Below are positions 1-6,550 of a DNA stretch of 6,640 nt, piece by piece (the stretch's first letter is position 1; every line of letters begins with the position of its first letter). The DNA lies in contig JARIAP010000163.1 in assembly GCA_029257755.1 (NCBI GenBank), forward strand, positions 1 through 6,640, read 5' to 3'. The notes under the pieces are model-generated. The model worked only from the letters and a program-made list of their open reading frames with translations, was not told where the DNA came from and ran no database searches. Both the position numbers and the translations under genes were made by a program. The stretch comes from Helicobacter sp. (lineage in GTDB: Bacteria > Campylobacterota > Campylobacteria > Campylobacterales > Helicobacteraceae).

Positions 1-159
1 TTAGTGAGCGATAAATGGATTAATAAGTCAATATGGATTTATAGAAATATGGGGTAGTATATATAAAATTTATTAGCATAAAATCTCTAATGTGATGGTG
101 GTAAGCTTATAAAAATTATGTTATTATATTTGATTTGTGTATCCCGATTAGAATAAATA

Positions 160-168
160 TGCTATGAT
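160..168 (+). promoter_or_regulatory. Possible extended -10 promoter element for cheV
   Basis: TGC-TATGAT fits an extended -10 (TGn followed by five of six bases of TATAAT). There is no good -35 box 16-18 bases upstream; the sequence there reads about TATCCC. This is compatible with Campylobacterota housekeeping promoters, where the -35 box is weak or absent. Transcription would begin near 175, inside the inverted repeat at 171-188. Chance matches to -10 boxes are frequent in DNA this AT-rich, so this is tentative. Confidence 0.35.
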
Positions 169-170
169 TC

Positions 171-188
171 TAAAATCGTGCGATTTTA
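171..188. promoter_or_regulatory. Inverted repeat in cheV leader, possible operator or 5' hairpin
   Basis: Two perfect 8-base arms, TAAAATCG and CGATTTTA, are separated by TG. As DNA it is a compact two-fold symmetric site sitting at the predicted transcription start, which suits a dimeric regulator. As RNA it would form a seven-pair stem with a four-base loop, ending 5 bases before the Shine-Dalgarno sequence AAAGG at 194-198. A T-rich stretch follows, so a weak terminator for an upstream gene is a third possibility. The symmetry is seen directly; the role is inference. Confidence 0.4.
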
Positions 189-205
189 TTTATAAAGGCT
201 AAAAA

Positions 206-1162
206 ATGGCAATGTCAAATATTGATCAAGTAACAAGTTTGCACAAAAACAATGAATTACAATTATTATGTTTTCGTTTAGAAAAAGGTAAAGATTTATA
301 TGCTGTTAATGTATTTAAGATTAGAGAGGTTGTTAAGTATAATGGTGCTTTAACAATTGTAAGTCATGAACCAAACTCTCTTGTAGAGGGTTTAATCACT
401 ATTCGTGAGCTTACAATTCCTTTAATTGATATGAGAAAATGGTTTTTCTATGATTCTGCATTGCCAACAAAAGATTTGCGTAACTATTCAGTAAAAAGAA
501 ATAAGGGAGAAGATGATATTGTAATGATATGTGAGTTTTCTAAATGGACTATTGGTGTTAGAATATATGAGGCAGATAGAATCTTAAACAAAAAATGGAC
601 AGAAATAGAGCAAAGTGCAGGTGTTGGTGGTAGTAGTGGCAATGGCAAACTTGTTTCAAGAACTCGTTATTATGATGGTAAATTAGTGCAAGTAGTGGAT
701 ATTGAAAAAATGCTTGTTGATGTATTTCCATGGATTGAAGAGGAAAAAAACAAAGAAATGGAAAATATTAGTCAAGTTTCATCTACCAAAAAAGTGCTTT
801 TAGCAGATGATAGCCCTATAGTATTGAAGACTATGCAATCCATATTAAATCGTCTAGGTGTTGTTCATATAGATTTTATTAATGGACAAAAATTACTTGA
901 TTATTTATTTGGGGCTGATACAGATATAAATGATATAGGGCTTATAATAACAGATTTAGAAATGCCAGAAGCTAGTGGATTTGAGGTTATAAGGCAAGTA
1001 AAATCGCATACAGATTCAAAACACATACCCATTGTAGTTAATTCATCAATGAGTGGCACAAGTAATGAAGAGATGGCTTTATCACTTAATGCAGATGAGT
1101 TTATATCAAAGTCAAATCCTGTTGAGATAGAAAAAGCAGTTAGAGAATTAATGTTAAAATAG
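206..1162 (+). CDS. cheV: Chemotaxis protein CheV (CheW-like domain plus receiver domain)
   Basis: A cytoplasmic scaffold that couples chemoreceptors to the kinase CheA, with a receiver domain that CheA can phosphorylate, thought to tune or adapt signalling. The CheW-like domain spans about residues 15-180, with the core stretch around EGLITIRELTIPLIDMRKW (61-79). The receiver spans about 195-318: acidic pair D201/D202, phospho-acceptor D250 in ITDLEMPE, switch residue S280 and conserved lysine K302 in FISKSNP. Length (318 aa) is normal. The ATG at 206 is chosen because AAAGG lies 7 bases upstream; the in-frame ATG at 212 would be too far. The sequence closely resembles H. pylori CheV1 (HP0019) from memory, so cheV1 is the likely paralogue. 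nspC begins 9 bases after the stop, as I recall it also follows cheV1 in H. pylori. Confidence 0.96.
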   Translation: MAMSNIDQVTSLHKNNELQLLCFRLEKGKDLYAVNVFKIREVVKYNGALTIVSHEPNSLVEGLITIRELTIPLIDMRKWFFYDSALPTKDLRNYSVKRNKGEDDIVMICEFSKWTIGVRIYEADRILNKKWTEIEQSAGVGGSSGNGKLVSRTRYYDGKLVQVVDIEKMLVDVFPWIEEEKNKEMENISQVSSTKKVLLADDSPIVLKTMQSILNRLGVVHIDFINGQKLLDYLFGADTDINDIGLIITDLEMPEASGFEVIRQVKSHTDSKHIPIVVNSSMSGTSNEEMALSLNADEFISKSNPVEIEKAVRELMLK

Positions 1163-1171
1163 GAAATTGCA

Positions 1172-2641
1172 ATGATTCCTATATGGCATAAAAATTTTTT
1201 GGAAAATAAGTCTTTTTTAGCACAAGAAATACAAACAAACTACTTACTTGATTCTATACCTAGTCCATGCTATATACTATCTTCTAAATCTTTAGAATCA
1301 AATCTTAAACTTCTCTCTAATATATCATCATTATCAGGTGCTAAGATTCTAGTAGCATTAAAGGGTTATAGCTTTTGGCGTGAGTTTGATAATATTAGAA
1401 AATATTTGCATGGTGCTACTTGTAGTGGTGTAAATGAGGCAAGGTTAGCATTTGAAGAAATAGCAAAACCAATTATAAATAAAATAGAATCTATACAATA
1501 TGCTATTTCACAAACAAATGATACCAAATTAAAACTAGCACTTAATGATAATATACCATACTCTTTATTCTATTTATACACAAATAAAGAAATTTGTGTA
1601 TTTTCACCAGCATATAAACAATCTCAAATAGAAGAAATTTTAAAATATGCGACTCATATTATATTCAACTCATTAAATCAATGGGATAAGTTTAAAGATT
1701 TGATTAATAAGAAAAATCAAGAAATAACAGAATTATTTAAAAAGTTAAAAAATATTGATAAATCTTTATTTAATTTACAAACACCAAAAATAGAAGTTGG
1801 CTTAAGAATTAATCCATTATATAGTGAAGTTGAACCTCCAATATACAATCCTTGTATTCCAAAAAGTAGATTAGGTATTATACCAAGTGAATTTTATAAA
1901 GGAATTGATTATTTTGCTAATAAATATGGCTTTAAAGATTCTATGGAGTTTTTTAAAAGTAATTTTAATGGTTTGCATTTTCATACTCATTGCGAACAAG
2001 ATTCAACTTCTTTGCAGACTACTTTAATATATGTGGAAAAGTATTTTAAAGATTTTATACAAAATAGCAAATGGATAAATTTTGGTGGAGGACATCATAT
2101 AACAAGAAAAGATTATGATTGTAACTTACTTATTAATCTAATCTTGGATTTTAAAAAAAGATATAATGTTAATATTATATTGGAGCCCGGAGAAGCAGTT
2201 GGTTGGCAAACAGGTGATTTAATAGGTGAAGTTATTGATATTATACAAAATGAAGGTAATGTTGCAATACTTGATATAAGTGCTAGTTGCCATATGCCAG
2301 ATTGCCTTGAAATGCCTTATCGCCCAATGTGTTATAAAATTTCACACAATAAAGATTTAAATACTTCACAAATTGAATATGATTTAGGAGAGGATAAAGG
2401 AATTTATAGATATAGATTTGGTGGTCCTACATGTCTTGCAGGTGATATTATAGGCGATTATAGTTTTAATACTCCATTGAACATAGGAGATAGAATTGCA
2501 TTTTGCGATATGATACACTATACTATAGTTAAAAATACAACATTTAATGGTGTGGAGTTACCAAGTCTTGGTGTAATAAAAAATAATCAATTTATACTTT
2601 TAAAGCAATTTGATTATACGCATTTTAAAGAACGAAATTAA
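1172..2641 (+). CDS. nspC: Carboxynorspermidine/carboxyspermidine decarboxylase (NspC), enlarged form
   Basis: A cytoplasmic PLP-dependent decarboxylase of the alanine racemase-fold (DAP/ornithine decarboxylase) family. It removes CO2 from carboxyspermidine or carboxynorspermidine, the last step of the alternative spermidine pathway used in Campylobacterota. Visible motifs: the PLP lysine K64 in ILVALKGYSFW (59-69), HFHTHCEQ (269-276), glycine-rich GGGHHIT (305-311), EPGEA (338-342), CHMPDCLEMPYRP (373-385), and the catalytic-cysteine loop GGPTCLAGD (417-425, C421). AGGA ends 7 bases before the ATG. At 489 aa it is about 85-100 residues longer than usual relatives (about 380-405, from memory). 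The extra length seems to lie in the N-terminus (about 1-27), around 100-140 and around 172-205, all Lys/Ile/Asn-rich. The catalytic core looks intact. Its partner, carboxyspermidine dehydrogenase, is not in the window. Confidence 0.93.
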   Translation: MIPIWHKNFLENKSFLAQEIQTNYLLDSIPSPCYILSSKSLESNLKLLSNISSLSGAKILVALKGYSFWREFDNIRKYLHGATCSGVNEARLAFEEIAKPIINKIESIQYAISQTNDTKLKLALNDNIPYSLFYLYTNKEICVFSPAYKQSQIEEILKYATHIIFNSLNQWDKFKDLINKKNQEITELFKKLKNIDKSLFNLQTPKIEVGLRINPLYSEVEPPIYNPCIPKSRLGIIPSEFYKGIDYFANKYGFKDSMEFFKSNFNGLHFHTHCEQDSTSLQTTLIYVEKYFKDFIQNSKWINFGGGHHITRKDYDCNLLINLILDFKKRYNVNIILEPGEAVGWQTGDLIGEVIDIIQNEGNVAILDISASCHMPDCLEMPYRPMCYKISHNKDLNTSQIEYDLGEDKGIYRYRFGGPTCLAGDIIGDYSFNTPLNIGDRIAFCDMIHYTIVKNTTFNGVELPSLGVIKNNQFILLKQFDYTHFKERN

Positions 2642-2645
2642 GCAT

Positions 2646-3806
2646 ATGAAATCTATTGATTTAGAATCTAATATTGATATAAATTTATCAAGTTATGATT
2701 TTTTGCTACCAGATAATTTAATAGCAAAAACTCCATTAATGCCAAAAGAAAATGCTAAGCTTCTTGTTTATAAAAATGGTGTTATTACACATACTATCTT
2801 TAAATATTTATTTGATTTTATCCCAAAGGACTATTTGATAGTTTTAAATAACACAAAAGTAATTAATGCAAGAATTTTTGCAAAAAAATTAAATAAAGAT
2901 ATTATAGATTCTATAAAACATAATGTAGCAATAAATTGCAATAAAGAGATTTTTTATCATAGACATATAGATAAATATAAGCATTTAACGCAAATAAAAG
3001 GTAGAGTAAAGCTATATGATTGCTTTATAATACCATATAAATCTATTTATGTAGGAATACAAGTTGTTGGTATTATAGGTGAATACAGAGAAGTTATATT
3101 TTTCTATATTACAAGAGATACTATAAACTCATTTCTAGAATCAAAATATTATATTCAAGATAATAAACCTTTATATAATCTAATATCAAATCAAATTTTA
3201 GACAATAACGCAATTTTTGATTTACTGCAAGAATGTGGAAAGATTCCATTACCACCATATATAAGAAGAGATATTAATAAAAAAGACGAAATAGATTATC
3301 AAAGTGTGTTTGCAAATATATATGGATCTGTTGCGGCCCCAACAGCTAGTTTGCATTTTTCAAAAAATATGCTTGAGTTTTTAAAAAAAACATACAATCA
3401 TTTATTTATAACTCTACATGTTGGAGCTGGGACATTTAAGCCTGTTATAAAGGAAAATATTTTAGAACATAAAATACATAGTGAGATGTGTTGTATTTTG
3501 CAAGATGATGCAAATAAGATTTTAAAAAATAATAATATTTTATGTATCGGGACAACTGCCCTAAGAAGTATTGAATGGTTTATAAAAACACATAAATTAT
3601 GTGGAGAAAATGATATTTTTTTACACCCACTTAATAAACCAAAAAAAGTTAAAGCCCTCCTTACTAATTTTCATTTGCCAAAATCAAGTTTAATTATGCT
3701 TGTTAGTAGTTTAATAGGTAGAGAACAAACGCTTAAAATATATAATGAAGCTATAAAACAACAATATAGATTTTATTCTTATGGCGATGGTATGCTTATT
3801 ATTTAA
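2646..3806 (+). CDS. queA: S-adenosylmethionine:tRNA ribosyltransferase-isomerase (QueA)
   Basis: A cytoplasmic enzyme that moves the ribosyl part of S-adenosylmethionine onto 7-aminomethyl-7-deazaguanine in the wobble position of GUN-anticodon tRNAs, giving epoxyqueuosine. Signature stretches (386-aa numbering): LNNTKVINAR (67-76), IPLPPYIRR (200-208), VAAPTASLHFS (229-239), HVGAGTF (258-264), GTTALRSIE (302-310), LTNFHLPKSS (339-348) and YRFYSYGDGMLI at the end. It is about 35-45 aa longer than typical QueA; the extra sequence lies mainly in the middle (about 80-195), which is poorly conserved and Ile/Asn/Lys/Tyr-rich. The ATG at 2646 is preferred: it lies 4 bases after the nspC stop and the protein begins MKSIDLES, much like H. 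pylori QueA. A TTG at 2610 would add 12 residues inside nspC with no supporting similarity. The Shine-Dalgarno is weak (TTAAG, spacing 3), suggesting translational coupling to nspC. Confidence 0.95.
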   Translation: MKSIDLESNIDINLSSYDFLLPDNLIAKTPLMPKENAKLLVYKNGVITHTIFKYLFDFIPKDYLIVLNNTKVINARIFAKKLNKDIIDSIKHNVAINCNKEIFYHRHIDKYKHLTQIKGRVKLYDCFIIPYKSIYVGIQVVGIIGEYREVIFFYITRDTINSFLESKYYIQDNKPLYNLISNQILDNNAIFDLLQECGKIPLPPYIRRDINKKDEIDYQSVFANIYGSVAAPTASLHFSKNMLEFLKKTYNHLFITLHVGAGTFKPVIKENILEHKIHSEMCCILQDDANKILKNNNILCIGTTALRSIEWFIKTHKLCGENDIFLHPLNKPKKVKALLTNFHLPKSSLIMLVSSLIGREQTLKIYNEAIKQQYRFYSYGDGMLII

Positions 3807-3851
3807 TTTTGTAACATATTTTTTGCTTATAAGCTATTACAAGGATATTAA

Positions 3852-4448
3852 ATGATAGATAAAATATATAAATCAAAAAAATATACTTATTTATTAAAAA
3901 CATTATTAAAAATTAAATTGTTTTTTAGTAAAGTAGATTATGTGCTTGTGTTTTTTGTGTTTTTGCTTGTATTTAGCTTTATGTATTCTTATATTACAAG
4001 ACAAAATACTTCAAGCATATATAATCAAAATGATATACCAAATCTTGAAATAAAGGGTTTAGTATTAAGTAGATTTGATTCTAATATAATAAATATGACT
4101 ATAAAATCAGATAGCGTTGCACAATATAATGATAAAGAAATATTTAGAAATTTTTCTGCAAATAGAATTAATAGTGATAACATTTTAGAGTATTTAAAAG
4201 GCAAAGAAGTATTGCGTATGGGAGACATTTATGATTTTGTTGATGGTGTGCATTATATAAAATCTCCAGAAATTAAGTTTTTTTCTCAAAAAGGAGAGTA
4301 TAATTCAAAAATTGAAACATTTGTTGGTAAAGGTTATTTTTTGATTGAAGATACCAATATGACAACTACGGGAAAAGATATTTTTTATGATAGCAACACA
4401 GATATGATTACCGCAAAAGATATAACTACAACTATTTTAAGATTTTGA
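3852..4448 (+). CDS. lptC: LPS export system protein LptC-like, inner-membrane anchored
   Basis: Likely the single-pass inner-membrane subunit that receives lipopolysaccharide from the LptBFG transporter and passes it to LptA in the periplasm. A basic cytoplasmic N-terminus (about 1-28) is followed by one hydrophobic segment (about 29-48, VDYVLVFFVFLLVFSFMYSY) and a periplasmic domain (about 50-198). That domain has alternating beta-strand character and the jelly-roll-like ending seen in LptC, with GDIYDF, KSPEIKFFSQKGEY and GYFLIEDTNMTTTGKDIFYD. Length (198 aa) matches the family (about 190). AAGGA at 3841-3845 lies 6 bases before the ATG. The call leans on topology, length and adjacency to an LptA-like gene, since LptC sequences diverge strongly. 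Its stop overlaps a possible ATG of the next gene (TGATG). It follows queA after 45 bases rather than kdsC, its common neighbour. Confidence 0.82.
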   Translation: MIDKIYKSKKYTYLLKTLLKIKLFFSKVDYVLVFFVFLLVFSFMYSYITRQNTSSIYNQNDIPNLEIKGLVLSRFDSNIINMTIKSDSVAQYNDKEIFRNFSANRINSDNILEYLKGKEVLRMGDIYDFVDGVHYIKSPEIKFFSQKGEYNSKIETFVGKGYFLIEDTNMTTTGKDIFYDSNTDMITAKDITTTILRF

Positions 4449-4449
4449 T

Positions 4450-4454
4450 GGGGG
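4450..4454 (+). promoter_or_regulatory. G-run ribosome binding site deciding the lptA start
   Basis: Five G residues end 5 bases before the ATG at 4460 and can pair with the CCUCC of 16S rRNA with one G-U wobble. The competing ATG at 4448 overlaps the lptC stop and has only AAGA (4439-4442) ahead of it. A TTG at 4445 is a third, less likely choice. Confidence 0.5.
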
Positions 4455-4459
4455 TTAAA

Positions 4460-4936
4460 ATGAATAGAATCGCATTAATGTATATATGTATATTTACACA
4501 AATTGTATTTTCTGCTAAACCAGATGTAATAGATATTGTTGCAAATAGTTTTACAAGTATTGGAAACAAAACAACAATAACAGGTAATGTAAAGATAAAA
4601 AAAGGAGACGATAATCTTAGTGCTGACAAAGTTATAGTATATACCGATAATTCGCGTAAGCCGTTAAAATATGAAGCACTTAGTAATGTTAAATTTACTA
4701 TAATTACAAATGACAAAAGAGAGTTAAAGGGTAAATCAAATAGATTAGTATATGAAGTAAAAAAGAATGAATATAGATTGTATGATAACGCCTTTGTGCA
4801 AGAAACAGGTAAGCCAAATGTATTAAAAGGAGATGAAATAGTTTTATCTGGTAGTGGAGAATATGCAAATGTTGTTGGTAAGAGTAACACACCAGCACGA
4901 GTTATATTTTCTATTGATAAAGACAATAATAACTAG
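4460..4936 (+). CDS. lptA: LPS transport periplasmic protein LptA (OstA-like N-terminal domain family)
   Basis: A small periplasmic protein that would polymerise into the bridge carrying lipopolysaccharide from LptC to LptD in the outer membrane. Using the ATG at 4460 gives 158 aa. A short signal peptide is visible: hydrophobic IALMYICIFTQIVFSA (4-19) with cleavage expected near FSA/KPD. The mature part has the OstA/LptA pattern of repeating beta-strands: TGNVKIKKGDDNLSADKVIVY (41-61), a middle block KFTIITNDKRELKGKSNRLVYE and LKGDEIVLSGSGEYANVVG (132-140 the last strand). It fits the family length (about 160-185). The adjacency to lptC supports the call. The start is uncertain by 4-5 codons: ATG at 4448 would overlap the lptC stop and couple translation. 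Either choice retains a usable signal peptide. Confidence 0.87.
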   Translation: MNRIALMYICIFTQIVFSAKPDVIDIVANSFTSIGNKTTITGNVKIKKGDDNLSADKVIVYTDNSRKPLKYEALSNVKFTIITNDKRELKGKSNRLVYEVKKNEYRLYDNAFVQETGKPNVLKGDEIVLSGSGEYANVVGKSNTPARVIFSIDKDNNN

Positions 4937-4952
4937 ATATTGTATAAAACTT

Positions 4953-4956
4953 GGAG
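4953..4956 (+). promoter_or_regulatory. Ribosome binding site deciding the chemoreceptor start
   Basis: GGAG ends 7 bases before the ATG at 4964. It lies inside the frame that would result from the upstream TTG at 4940, so it argues that the 8-residue TTG extension is not translated. Confidence 0.75.
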
Positions 4957-4963
4957 ATTGTTA

Positions 4964-6550
4964 ATGCTCAAGACCTTTCGTTCAAAAGTGCTTTTTACTC
5001 TTTCTATTTTTATAATATGCGGGTTTAGCGTATTGTATTTTGTTATTTCAAATGGCTATAATAAAATGGTAGTAAAGGAAGGTAAAGATATAGCACAAAT
5101 GATTGGTGAGTCTGTGTTCCAGACTATACGAATGAGTATGAATGTAGGTATTAGAGAAGTTATGGATGTTGCTATAGATGAAGCAAGGGGTATAAGAGGA
5201 ATAGAATCTGCTGTGATTTATAAATCAAAATTAGTAGAAGAAATGTATGGGAATCCAAACAAACAAGCGATACCGCCTGATATACAAGAAATATTTAATT
5301 CAAAAACACAAATTATTAGTAATGATTCTAAAGGTGATGGCTTTATATTAAAAAAACCTTTAATATCTAATGAGAGTTGTTTGCAATGCCACGCAAATGC
5401 AAAAAATGGTGATGTTTTGGGTGTGTTAGAATTAAATTTATCTTTGAGTAGTATGTATGAACAAATTGATGAAACACAAAATTATATGCTAATTGTAATG
5501 ATTATAGCTTGTATATTGATACTTGTTGGTTTATATATATTTTTTGAAAAGGAGCTTGTAAAACCACTAAATCAATTACAAGATATGACAAAAGATTTAA
5601 CAGATGGTGGTAGTGGGGATCTCACAAAAAGAATTTTTATTAAAAGTCATGATGAAGTTGGCACTACCTCATCTTATGTAAATAAGTTTATTGAAACAAT
5701 ACAATCTACTATATCATTAAGCAAAGCAGTAAGTGAAGAAAACACTTTAACTTGTATGCGACTATCAAGTATTGCTGAAATATTATCAAAAAACTCTGAT
5801 GAACAATTTTTACTTGTTGATAAAGTCCATTTATTAGCAAGTGAAGTTAGTAAACAATTAGAAATTGCAGAAGAAACAACAAATTATACAATGGGAGATA
5901 TAAATGCAACAGAAGAAACACTAGATAAATTTACAACAAACTTGCAAAATTCCGTAGAACTTATAACTCAATTAGCACAAACACAAGAAGAAGCCGTTGG
6001 AAATGTGGAAGATTTAACACAACATGCAAATCATATTAGAGAAGTAATATCAATTATAAATGATATTTCCATGCAAACAAATGTTTTAGCATTAAATGCT
6101 TCTATTGAAGCAGCAAGAGCTGGGGAACATGGAAGAAGTTTTGCAGTTGTTGCAGATGAGGTAAAACAATTAGCAGATAAAACAAGAAAAAGTTTATGTG
6201 AAATAAGTGGGAATATAAATCTTGTAACACAAAGTATTAGCGATGTGCAACAAACAATAATGAATGTGGCAACTTCAATGCGAGATATAACAAATGCAAC
6301 AGAACCACTAATAAAAGATGCGTATAATACAAAAGAAAAACTAAAGATAACAAAAGATAATTCATTGAAACTAAGGGATATTAACACAATAATAACACAA
6401 AGCACTAAAGATTTAAATACAATGATGAAAGATATAACAAATCGTAGCGAAAGCACACAATCAGTAGGACATAATATACAACATGTTGTAAATGATATGA
6501 CAAAGAAAGCAAAAGAATTAGAAGATTCTATATCTAAATTTAAAACATAA
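4964..6550 (+). CDS. Methyl-accepting chemotaxis protein with a CxxCH (c-type heme) periplasmic sensor domain
   Basis: A transmembrane chemoreceptor, 528 aa from the ATG at 4964. Order of parts: first membrane segment about 9-29; periplasmic sensor about 30-174; second membrane segment about 175-195; HAMP about 196-250 ([14 protein letters not shown], then GDLTKRI and HDEVG); long helical signalling domain to the end, with the hairpin tip [20 protein letters not shown] (371-390) and [18 protein letters not shown] that contact CheA and CheW/CheV. The sensor contains NESCLQCH, a CxxCH at 139-143 about 30 residues before the second membrane segment, followed by GDVLGVLEL. Together with the [11 protein letters not shown] stretch (78-88) this looks like the heme-binding sensor domains (DUF3365/Tll0287-like or similar) known in some chemoreceptors. 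Predicted role: redox, oxygen or nitric oxide sensing. No C-terminal CheR/CheB-binding pentapeptide is seen. The gene lies 27 bases after lptA. Confidence 0.95.
   Translation: MLKTFRSKVLFTLSIFIICGFSVLYFVISNGYNKMVVKEGKDIAQMIGESVFQTIRMSMNVGIREVMDVAIDEARGIRGIESAVIYKSKLVEEMYGNPNKQAIPPDIQEIFNSKTQIISNDSKGDGFILKKPLISNESCLQCHANAKNGDVLGVLELNLSLSSMYEQIDETQNYMLIVMIIACILILVGLYIFFEKELVKPLNQLQDMTKDLTDGGSGDLTKRIFIKSHDEVGTTSSYVNKFIETIQSTISLSKAVSEENTLTCMRLSSIAEILSKNSDEQFLLVDKVHLLASEVSKQLEIAEETTNYTMGDINATEETLDKFTTNLQNSVELITQLAQTQEEAVGNVEDLTQHANHIREVISIINDISMQTNVLALNASIEAARAGEHGRSFAVVADEVKQLADKTRKSLCEISGNINLVTQSISDVQQTIMNVATSMRDITNATEPLIKDAYNTKEKLKITKDNSLKLRDINTIITQSTKDLNTMMKDITNRSESTQSVGHNIQHVVNDMTKKAKELEDSISKFKT
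5378..5392 (+). other. CxxCH heme c attachment motif in the chemoreceptor
   Basis: Codons TGT TTG CAA TGC CAC encode C-L-Q-C-H at residues 139-143 of the receptor. In periplasmic proteins this motif is the standard site for covalent heme attachment through two thioethers with the histidine as axial ligand. The predicted topology places it in the periplasm, where the cytochrome c maturation machinery works. Heme attachment itself is inferred. Confidence 0.75.

Larger units (their letters stand above)
1..205. other. Non-coding leader upstream of cheV
   Basis: No supportable gene lies here. One + frame is open from the window edge to a TAG at 55-57 and could be the last 18 codons of an upstream gene (ending in RNMG), but that is too short to judge. 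From about 58 onward the region is very AT-rich and has stops in all frames. It holds the candidate promoter and the inverted repeat listed separately, and ends in the cheV ribosome binding site AAAGG (194-198). Confidence 0.6.

Noticed and set aside
1..57. Possible 3' end of an upstream gene, 18 codons to TAG
   Set aside because: The piece is too short to recognise, and open frames of this length are common by chance. The sequence before the window would settle it.
2610..2645. TTG start giving QueA 12 extra residues overlapping nspC
   Set aside because: The ATG at 2646 directly follows nspC and gives an N-terminus like that of H. pylori QueA; no Shine-Dalgarno sequence supports the TTG.
3825..3834. 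GCTTATAAGC palindrome in the queA-lptC gap as a terminator or operator
   Set aside because: A ten-base perfect palindrome leaves no loop for a stable hairpin, no T run follows, and AT-rich palindromes of this size are expected by chance.
4025..4228. Minus-strand open frame of 67 codons inside lptC
   Set aside because: Antisense to lptC, short, with no ribosome binding site or family resemblance seen.
4432..4926. Minus-strand open frame of 164 codons opposite lptA
   Set aside because: It lies antisense to a well-supported LptA gene with signal peptide and ribosome binding site, and its translation shows no recognisable family. It is best read as a shadow.
4940..4963. TTG start for the chemoreceptor
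   Set aside because: The GGAG at 4953-4956 is correctly spaced for the ATG at 4964, after which the short basic N-terminus and first membrane segment follow as usual.
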